DNA of 64,000 nt from Mixophyes australis (taxonomy: Eukaryota; Chordata; Amphibia; Anura; Limnodynastidae), in assembly GCA_036250195.1 (NCBI GenBank), contig JAVHZZ010000003.1, forward strand, positions 341,415,875-341,479,874, read 5' to 3'. A program made the position numbers and the translations under genes. Below the pieces are notes generated by a model that had not been told where the DNA came from, searched no databases, and was given only the letters and a program-made list of their open reading frames with translations. Of the stretch, positions 55,051 to 64,000 are shown in pieces; position 1 is the first letter of the stretch, and each line of letters begins with the position of its first letter.

Positions 55051-55767
55051 TGATTCTACGCTACATAAAAGAGTCTTTTGAATGAAAGTTCCCATAGTTA
55101 TATTGTGGAAGCATGTTCAGCCTGTGGGAATCCGGAGTAACTTTGCTTGGAATGTAGATGAAACGCTGCACCTTCAGGTCCTAGTTCCAGACAGTACTCT
55201 ATAGAAAAGCACGCCATTCATATGTGGGACTGGCCTCTTCTGATACTGGTAAATAGGCCGGGCAGCCCTTCAGTTTAACTTATTGTAACTTGGTGCTTTT
55301 TATCATCGCCAACAAATTTATATTAACCTCCATCGCTGTAATTTTCCTTCTTCTAAGATATACCAAAATACAACCATACATTAAACATAATATAGAGGGT
55401 AAGCATACATAGGGAATGTGAACAATCAGTTATGTATTATGTTAGATTGTACTTCAGTAAAAACACTCTCTACCATGTCTTTTTCCCTCTCTCATTTTCT
55501 TTAATTTATGTAAAAATGGTGTGCTCTTTTAGTGTGATTAGCTAAGGGACTGGGCATAGAAGTCTGGTGTCAGTAGCGAGCACAAAGATGATTGTTACAC
55601 AGCGAGACACAGCAGGATAATGTCCTAACCAATCAGAGCAGTGGTAAGAGCAGGCTGAAAAAGGACAGTTTAACTCACAAATCAAGTAAAGTGAATAAAT
55701 GCAACAATGATCTTAAGCAGCCTCTATGTCTGAACTCTGACCCACATGTAAGTCCAAAACAACTGAA
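55051..55767. other. No gene seen
   Basis: Nothing recognised. Confidence 0.35.
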
Positions 55768-57100
55768 TATAGAAATATTAGACACAGAAATGGCGCTAAT
55801 GACCAAATTATATATACAATGTGAAACACAATAACAATCTCTTCTAATAATGTATCTGTATTGTTCTCAAGTCCCAAAGAATAACCCAAATACAACAATA
55901 CTTTTAAGTTGTGTAACTTTCCATGTAGTGGAACACTGTGTTCAGTTCCAAATAAGGAGTGATCGACAGTTTATCTCAAATTAATATCCCAGACATATAT
56001 TTAAAAAGAAAAAAACATATCATACTGCAAAACTGCATGAATTGATTACATTTCAATGTGCTATAAACCAAATTCAGAAGCTGGGGTGATCTGCATGCAA
56101 CATCCCAATGTAATGAAGACAACAATCTGTGCCACACCCCATAGCGAATGCACTTACAAGAATGATCTCCAAAACCAGCATGTCATTTTTATAAAGATCT
56201 TCTTATTTTTTTCCATTCTTGATCTCAATAAATATTTCCTCAGAAATTTAATTTCATGCTGTTCCCATGCATCTCCATAAGGAATAAACATATAAAAAAT
56301 CGTACCAATCGTGCATAGTCTTTATTAAAACACTTAATTCTATAAAGAGGATATACTACCAACAAAAAACAAAATCTAAAATGTTGCAGCCCGCATGGGT
56401 GGACTCTTACCCTAGAGTTGATGGAAAGCGCATATAGAAACAAAACCACCTAGTTGTTTGGTGGATAGCTGGCACTTTGAATCACATGGACTCCAAGGAA
56501 GGACACTTTTAAGTAAACTATGTCCCCAGCCGACCAGTTTCAATTCAATAATCTTTATCAAGGCATGCCGGGCTACATGTTCACATGACATTTAAACCGA
56601 CCTGCCCAATCAACAGGTTCCAATTAACATTCACCTGTATGACTTTTGTCTACATAATTAAACTTAATTTTTCGTATTTAAATTTACAAACATATACAAA
56701 AATTATTCTCATTATTGCAGCAAATAAACCAATCCAATTCTATGTGTCCTTTTCATTTAATATATACAAAATAAAGTTTGTCTTCAAGTAATGTTATTTA
56801 ACTTTCAACATCTGTCAATTAGGATTGATTAGTTCGCCTCCTGTAACAGGAGAATCTTACAACATGCAAAAATCAATTTCTTGTTTTTATATCAGTGTTC
56901 CAATACATGGAAAGTTACACAATGTACAAGATTGGAATTTGACTATTACGATTTTAAACAAGTACTGTTGTATTTGGATTGTTCGTTGGGACTTGAGATC
57001 AACATAAAGACACTATTAGAAGAGATTGTTATTGTGTTTCACATGCACTGTATATATAATTTGGTCATTAGTACCATCTCTGTGTCTAATATTTTTTCTA
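55768..57100. mobile_element. Large foldback element, arms about 170-200 bp
   Basis: The left arm (about 55768-55945) and right arm (about 56890-57100) are inverted copies: 'atattagacacagaaatggc' against the complement of 'accatctctgtgtctaatat', and 'gtgaaacacaataacaatct' against the complement of 'agattgttattgtgtttcac'. The right arm has about 35 bp ('aattttgactattacg'-type) that the left lacks. The loop of about 940 bp contains 'gaccagtttcaattcaataa', 'tctttatcaaggcatgcc' (about 56537-56575). No coding capacity. Confidence 0.75.
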
Positions 57101-57244
57101 TATGAATAAGCGCAGTTGCTAGATTGTAGGTGCAAATTTGTAGCAAACATGGTTCACATTTTTTTTTATAAACCTCTTTTTTTATGGGCTGCTTCTTTCA
57201 TATACTAGCGATTACAATTTTAACTGTAATAATTTAACTTAACA

Positions 57245-58360
57245 ATTTTAACTTCAACTCTACATCTCTTATCCTGATCCCCCCCACTTCCTCTCTCATG
57301 TATCTGGCTGCCTATTCACCATATCTGCCTGGATGTCTTCACGCTTTCTCAACATTAACATTTCCAAAACTGAGCTCATTGTCTTCCCTCCTTCTAAATT
57401 TACATCCCAATTTGATCTCTCTATCACAGTGAGCAATGCCAGCATCTCATCTGTTTCCCAACTCTGTTGCCTGGGTATCACTCTCGATTCTTCCCTCTCT
57501 TTTGCCCCTCACATTCAATCTCTCGCCCAATCCTGTCGCTTCTAACTCCACAAAATCACCCGCATCCAACCCCTCCTATCTCAGGATGCCGCTAAAAACA
57601 TTATACATGCACTCATCATTTCCCGTTTTGATTACTGTAACATTCTCCTCACTGGCCTCTCCCTCTCCCACTCATCTTCCTCTCCCACCACTCCTCTGCT
57701 GCCGCCCCTCTCTGCTTTGACTTACACTGGCTTTCCTTCCACTACAGAATCCTTTTCAAATTCCTCACTGTCACCTACAAGGCCCTTTCCCACTCCACTG
57801 CTCCATACATCTCCAACCTCCTCTCCGTTCACAATCCAACCCGTTCCTGCGTTCGGCCAATGATTTTTGCCTTTCCTCCACTCTGATCACCTCATCCCAC
57901 TCCAAAATCCAAAATTTCTTCTGGGCTGCCCCCTTCCCGCGGAATGACCTCCCACGCTCCATCCCACTGTCCCCTAATTTGTGCATCTTCAAGCGGGCAC
58001 TTAAAACTCATCTGTTCCTCTCCTAACCTTCTCTCCATTCTCAATATCCTCTCTCTCCCCCTGTTTCGCTTCACGTTCTTCTTGCGATTCTTGCGATTGA
58101 TCCCCTCTGACTCCCCTCCTGTCTGTTTGCCCTCCCTTTCGTATGTAAGCTCTTACGAGCAGGGCCCTGGTCTTTCCTGTCTCTATACCTGTTCATCTGC
58201 TCCAACTTCACTGTACAAGCTTTATTGGAGCTTTTGGTAGCCTGCTATTTTTTGTTTATTGTTATGTACTGTTTGCCCTGCATGGTCCACTGTCTGTTCT
58301 CTGTACGGCACTGCGTAAACCTTGTTGTGCCCTATAAATGAAGTTTAATAATAATAATTT
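57245..58360 (+). mobile_element. L2 LINE, 3' part
   Basis: Broken plus-strand frames give the region just after the RT active site (WMSSRFLNINISKTELIVF from about 57330, then CCLGITLDSSLSF), then 'LIISRFDYCN'-type sequence and the C-terminal helix LKTHLF (about 58000-58020), closely parallel to the 4.6-5.9 kb L2. The 3' end is 'cctgtctctatacctgttca' ... 'ccctataaatgaagtttaat' with an (ATA)n tail (58348-58358). 5'-truncated and frameshifted at several points. Confidence 0.8.
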
Positions 58361-58479
58361 TAACTGCATTATTTATATGGGTAATGAGGTTATCTCCATG
58401 TTGGTTCAGTGGTTTGTTTAAGAGTCCACAGGGTCAGCATTTAGTTGGAAATATGTTAAGTTTACATTTTTCGGTTAGT

Positions 58480-58893
58480 TTCAAAGAGGTTTCTTATTTG
58501 CTGAAAGATCTGGAATCCCTCACAAACACTCTGAAAACCCACCTCTTCATACAAGCTTATGATATTCCTCAACCACCATCTTAATCTCCCCTATTACCAC
58601 CCTCTACACAGCTAACACAAGACAACAACCCTCTGACCAACATTGGTACACACACAGCCCACTCAGTACTTTTACCTTTGCATTCTAGCTGGTCCAGTGT
58701 GCAATATGATGTAGCACATGTCCTTGTGTTTCAAACTCCCATTTTCCCATAGATTGTAAGCTTGCGAGCAGGGTTCTCTTACCTCTCTGGCTGTATGTAT
58801 TACCCAGTATTGTTTTAATAATGTTTGTTCCCAATTGTAAAGCGCTACGGAATTTTCTGGCGCTATATAAATAAATGATGATGATGATGATGA
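58480..58893 (+). mobile_element. L2 LINE, extreme 3' end (second subfamily)
   Basis: Codes the C-terminal helix TLKTHLFIQAY (about 58530-58560), then 'agattgtaagcttgcgagca' and the tail GGCGCTATATAAATAAATGA with (TGA)n (58858-58893). The tail matches the V-SINE and 4.6-kb L2 tails and differs from the (ATA)n tail of the L2 just upstream, so two L2 subfamilies lie side by side in the same orientation. Confidence 0.85.
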
Positions 58894-61599
58894 AACACTG
58901 GCCTAGCTAAAACATCATTCAGATGTGAGATTGCCCATGTTGTATTCAGTCAAATGCAGGTCTTTCAGAATTGGTGCATGGGTAACTGTGAAAAAAAGAT
59001 GATCTTTAGATTATGTCAAGTGCATGTTAGAAAATAAAAAATAAAACCTTTACATGATTGCTATTAGCCAGAGCAGTTTTCTAACATAACCACCAGTTTG
59101 TAACAACTAAATTATTTCTAAGTTAATTTTCATCTAGGTTTAACATTTCCATTTAATAAACCACAAGTCCGCATTCTACAAACATCCACAATTATTTTCC
59201 CATGTACTTAATATTTATATGCATTTCTCTGAAAACAGCTTTTTGTGACATTTACTTAATATCTAAATATTTAAATTGGAGTATGTGCCGTTTTGTCAGC
59301 GTCTGTCATATTATAACGGTATGTCAGAAATGATTTAGCTTTGTTTACTTATTATTGATTGAAATCTTTATATTTATTACTCTGTTGAAGTGTTTTGCAT
59401 TAATATTAATAGACGTTAAATATTTAGTAAGCCATATTGGTATACTTGTTGATTTATTTACAGTGATATCCTTTAAAGTGGACCAGATATTTTCAGATAA
59501 ATTCACAATGGTGTCTTTGAAATACCAAATTATAATAATATTTTGTTTTGGTCACCATACGGTTCACTTATAATAGAGCAACACAACATAAAAACTGCTT
59601 TGTGACACCATGCACCATTTTGTACACCACTGGCAGTGGTGTTTGTAGCAATCAGTATTGCTCTAGCTAATAGATGGATCAGGAAGGGCTGTGTTTATAA
59701 TGAGCCAGTCATTACTGTGCACTATGTCTACAGAAAGCACTGAAATGAGCTATACCACCATTCCAGGTAAATCATTTTTACTCAACACTTTCCAGACTTC
59801 AGACAACCACATAAGTGAATGTTGTGGCACAACTTCCACTTGCTTCCTAAATGTGAGCAAGGTTCCTTCCACACTCACTACTACTACTACTACTACTACT
59901 ACACTACACTACTACTACACTCATAATAATGGTCACTGACTGTGATTAAATGTATTGGAAAGGAAAACATTAAAAAATATCCCCTATGCCTGCTGCCCCT
60001 CTTAGTAAAATGCGATTGAGATATATTTTAAATTTATTTTAATATTATATATGCGCGCTTTGAAATGGTTAAATAATATTAAAGGGAAGGCAGCTTACCA
60101 TCAGTACTGTCATGATTATGGCATAATCAATACCTGTGACACTCCCTTTGTGTAAGCAATGAAGGGGTTAATCTAATTATACTGAAATGTCCACTAGGAC
60201 TCTGTGTTTTATCACCAATCCGGTATGAGATCAAGTATCTCCCTAAATTGGTTATCTAACATAGTCATGTTTCATGTACAAATATGTATAATTTCATATT
60301 CTGTTTAACGGGATTATTATTATTAAAACTTTACTATTTGGAGGGAGAGAAAAATTGCATTTGATAGAATCCCTGAGTAAAATATGTTGCAACAAAAGCA
60401 ATCGTAAAAAAGTAAGAATACAGTCCTTCTTTTAGTGACCTCACAGTGAATTTATTTTGTCATATTAAACTCCATTTACACAAATTCTGTCTTTGTGTTC
60501 TTAACAAATTCATGTTCCAGGTAAGCTTAGCCGTTATAAATGTTACATTTAAAGCAGAAAGCTGTTGGGGTTGCATCAATTTGCCAGATTTGGAACAAAA
60601 TCTTAGTGGGGCAGAACTGTGTAGTGAGTGTGACATATACGTTTGGGGAGATTTATAATTTATAGACAGACCAGACCAGGGGATTTTGGTTTGATTAACC
60701 CTTTTACACCCACGCATCACGCTTGCTCAAGCAAGTCTTGTCATACTAAGTTCCTACAATATACAGTATGTGAACCTTATAACGTAAATAAGATTAAATT
60801 GGTCCAGTAGAATAATATGTATCAATTAAATGAGCCATCAAATATTACAAAGTGGGAAAGACGACAGGTTATTCCCTAACTGGTAGAAATGAGGCATGTG
60901 ACTGAAGAGTAGCAATGGAACATCAGTTAACCCCCGATGGTTTTTTCAGATAGTTTATCCTAGGTATTTTTTTCTTGAGCTATTTAATAAGCAGTTATTC
61001 CTTCATGTTAATTATTTTAAAACTGTTCAAGATAAGATGGAATCACTTGGAACAAATATGTCTCCATCTCTAAGAGTAATCAGTCTACAAATACAGATGG
61101 AGCAGCCTGCGCCCCAATATGGATTCAGGTTAATTGAAACCATTTTATGATAATAATTATTCTTCTTGCTTCACACACAGATGTATAACTGGTAATATCC
61201 ACAAACTGTTTGGTTAGCTCTACAGCTATGGCCCAAACATACCTTGACAAATACACACCTGAATGGCTAATGATTGGCACCGGCTCTGTTCAATTTGGTT
61301 ACCCACATGTGTTGCCAAGTTGGAACCATTTTTCATCACTTGGCCAATTGACAGGATTGTTCTGTGTCTAGACAGTTTAGAATGTACCTTAAGAAATCAT
61401 TTCAGATATAACTATCTGGCATACCCTGAGATAGCACATTTATGTAACTGTAATTACATATTTAAAAATGCAAGATTTTCTTTTTTTAAATTAGGAAACC
61501 AATGGACTTATAAAGTTGTATGAAACAATAACAAAAGTTACAGAACTTATGGGACATGTAATATACTATTGTCGAATCTAAATCAGATTGTTCACCTGT
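58894..61599. other. AT-rich stretch, no gene seen
   Basis: Only a (ACT)n microsatellite at 59877-59922 was recognised. Open frames are short and without domain features. Confidence 0.4.
59877..59922. repeat. (ACT)n microsatellite
   Basis: ACT run with a few ACACT interruptions. Confidence 0.95.
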
Positions 61600-61970
61600 A
61601 AGTGTCAGTTTATCAGTTATAAGCTCATCAGCTGGAGAGAATTAAATACACTGCATGGTTTGAGTGTACAATAAACTCTGCTTTATTAGTTACAAGTCCC
61701 TATCTATATAGCAAAAATCACGTATTACAAAAAACTACGCCCCAAAAGGTTTTAACCACTCATGTTCCCTTCACACAGATGTTAGTATATTCTCTCATTA
61801 TCAACAAGAGAACTCCCCAGGGGGGGCTGGCTTATCTCCTGTCTGGTATGTCCAAGCTTATAAGCATAGCCTTGCAAATAATGAATTACTCCTACAAAAC
61901 AGGTGCATCTAATTTGTATTTAAGCTATAACAGAACAAAATCGCTATAAGGCAACAAGATGGCGTCAGCT
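61600..61970 (-). mobile_element. LTR-like repeat, probably retroviral
   Basis: On the minus strand: a 'cgccatcttgttgcc' start region (about 61965-61950), a TATA-like 'gctatatagatagggac' (about 61715-61698), 'actaataaagcagagtttat' (polyadenylation signal, about 61693-61674) and a 'ctctccagctgatgagc' U5-like stretch. The order fits an LTR. Exact ends and target duplication not found, and no internal region is adjacent. Confidence 0.45.
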
Positions 61971-63961
61971 TAGCAAAATCACATTTCTCACTATCAAAAT
62001 ATACATTTTGCAATATGCAATTTAAAAAAATGTGAATGATTTTCTCAGTTTCTGTACTGCATTTCTAACAATTTACTAGTAAATCTGCAAAATCCACACT
62101 CACAATTTAATATGTTGTGTATCCAAGTTATTCCGTTGTGTATTGATTTCATACACGCCTGTTTCCATGGAAGTGCAATGCCATATTTTAAATAGTCGTG
62201 CATTTTGTTTCTTTTTACATCAGCAAGTGTCCCTTCTTGTGAATGGTTTTGTACTCATTTCTAAAAGTTGTCTTGGTCAAGGAAAACACAGTAGTCGGTG
62301 ACAATATTGATGGATGCGCACTAAGGACTGTGTGTAAAAATAAACAATTTAAGCTGCAAAGACTCTGAAGGACAAAAGATTTATGTCATATTAGCAAAGA
62401 CTCAAAACCATACACTATCATATACGGGGTAAAAAGGAATGCATATTTCCTTATATACTTCAAGACTGCATGAAACCAAACTAAAATGTCATATAAAACG
62501 TCCTAGAAACTAAAAATGGTTTATTCAATATTAAACCACCAGTGAAGTGTTTCAAAACACCTAACGTGTAGTTAGAATCTCCAAAAAGGCTGCTCGAAAA
62601 AGGCATTTTTTTTAGAACTGTTTCTGATTGACTATTTATCTCAAATAAATTTAGAACATAAGAGGAGGCAACATTAACTTATGAATTATGGGGGCAATTA
62701 TTAATTGATTAAGGTGGCAAAATGAATTTATAATTAACTTATTGGAGCAAATTGAATTTTTAATTATATTAAGGGACAAATTTTTAGTAATATAATGAAT
62801 TCAATTTTGGCTCGGCAGGCTTAGTAGTGACATGAAGAAGTAAAACAAAGTTTACTGATTGTTTTGATGTAGGCGAAGATGTATCCACTATGCTGCCCAG
62901 AAAGTGACATGCTTTAGCAAATCAGTCCTTAAGCGTGAACTTAATGTGATTTGATAAGCAAAAAATAACAAATTTCGTATAAACTTATTTTTCCGATAAT
63001 ATCCTTAAACAAAAACTATATTTTATAGTATTAGACGTTTTTTTTTTTAACTTTATTTGCATTTCATTTATATAAATTTGCCCATTGCTCAGTCCACAAA
63101 TGTTACATACTGTATATATAGGGTTATCACTGTATTGAGATTGTAATTGGGAATTAGATGTGACTGCAGAATTAAAACATTGAGTAATCTGCTGATAGCC
63201 TACTGAGATCAGATGTTCAGGAAGATATGTCATGGGTCTGATGCTGCAGCAACATCTGTTTTGTAAATGTAAATTGTTTGACTATTTCATTGAAAATCAT
63301 AGGTCTTGGTTTCCGTCACAAGACCTGCTGTAATCTATATCATAAAGTGTAAAGTCATGGGGCCTCATTTGTGAAGAACACTTGATGTTGGTGCAATGGT
63401 GCTGCCACTCTGTAGTTTGCAAGAAATGCCCTCTCTCCGCCCAATTGCATCACCATGACTCTACCTTCGCCCACTCCACAAGAAAGAGAAGCATGTGGCC
63501 TACTCTCCCTGCAGTCAAGCAGGACAGATCATATAGGAGGCAGGAGGCAGTGACTGGTCACATGCAACCAGTCTTGGTGACAGGGCAGCATGTGACATCA
63601 CTGTCATTATGTGATGAGAAAATGGAGGTATGCAGAAAGACATAGACTGAAAGTTAAATAGTGGAAGGAGCAGAGTTTCCCAACAGCACAAATTAGACAT
63701 GTGAGGCTCCTATAAAATTAAAGTAAACACACCTCTTTATGAAAGGTTCTAATTTTCAAATATGACTCCTATCATATATCTAACTGGTCTTTAGATATAA
63801 TATTTAGTTGACTATATCAAACACTTATACCTGCAGGGCTTTGTTCTTCTGGGGACAGGGTGAATTCAGTCTTCTTTATATGTAAAGCCACCATTAACAG
63901 GTCACATGCCTGACACCATCTGGTTTGAAAATAACAGGGCAAGGTAATGGTTAGATATAGG
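61971..63961. other. No gene seen
   Basis: Nothing recognised. Confidence 0.4.
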
Positions 63962-64000
63962 CAGGGCCACTGAGAGGGAGGGGGCGGGTACTAATTACCC
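63962..64000. mobile_element. Possible left end of a hAT-like element, cut by the window
   Basis: CAGGGCCACTGAGAGGGAGG begins at 63962, similar to the CAGGGCC ends at 2827 and 50912. The preceding 8 bp are GATATAGG. Confidence 0.4.

Overview
The window reads as non-coding vertebrate DNA, most likely from a frog or toad. The evidence is AT-rich sequence with no long open frame, many dinucleotide and tetranucleotide microsatellites, and remnants of nearly every vertebrate transposon class: V-SINE, L2, CR1, L1, Tx1, Gypsy, class I endogenous retrovirus, and hAT-like, Harbinger-like and TTAA-type miniature elements. Tx1 LINEs and many palindromic miniature elements are typical of amphibians. The species is not identifiable from sequence alone. 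I found no exon, tRNA, rRNA or snRNA gene that I would defend as a host gene; the window looks like intergenic or deep intronic sequence.

Layout. 0.5-6.4 kb: a decayed class I endogenous retrovirus (LTR, possible gag, RT, RNase H), broken by two palindromic MITEs, a 619-bp hAT-like element, a CR1 end and a 5'-truncated L2. 8.0-10.1 kb: scrambled L1 pieces with an L2-like 3' end between them. 10.5-15 kb: foldbacks, V-SINE copies and a degenerate 31-bp array. 15.7-17.2 kb: a Gypsy integrase remnant split by a hAT MITE with a perfect 8-bp target duplication, then another palindromic MITE. 18.4-20.5 kb: a 1.4-kb foldback and an LTR-like repeat. 23.16-25.33 kb: a 2174-bp solo LTR with TGTCAC/GTGACA ends and a 5-bp target duplication, internally swollen by 78-bp and about 76-bp tandem arrays. 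27.7-30.2 kb: a Harbinger-like MITE, a 31-bp minisatellite, an inverted-repeat structure holding TATC microsatellites, and two V-SINEs. 33-36.7 kb: several non-autonomous elements. 36.70-38.38 kb: 3.6 nearly identical copies of a 467-bp tandem unit. 38.6-39.8 kb: an LTR-like stretch with an 85-bp array. 41.4-44.5 kb: a TTAA-type MITE, a 50-bp array and further MITEs. 44.77-47.70 kb: a 5'-truncated Tx1-clade LINE inserted in a V-SINE with a 10-bp target duplication. 49.1-51.3 kb: four to five MITEs, one nested in another. 53.5-58.9 kb: a candidate LTR, a 1.3-kb foldback and two L2 3' ends. 59-64 kb: mostly unassigned, with an LTR-like repeat at 61.6 kb.

No genes act together here. The value of the window is its insertion history: several target-site duplications can be read directly, and they order nested events. 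I found no undescribed host system. The best candidates for something uncatalogued are the tandem-swollen solo LTR, the 467-bp array, and the large foldbacks. Two of those foldbacks share a GAAACGCG-like/CTTCATCAGG-like core.
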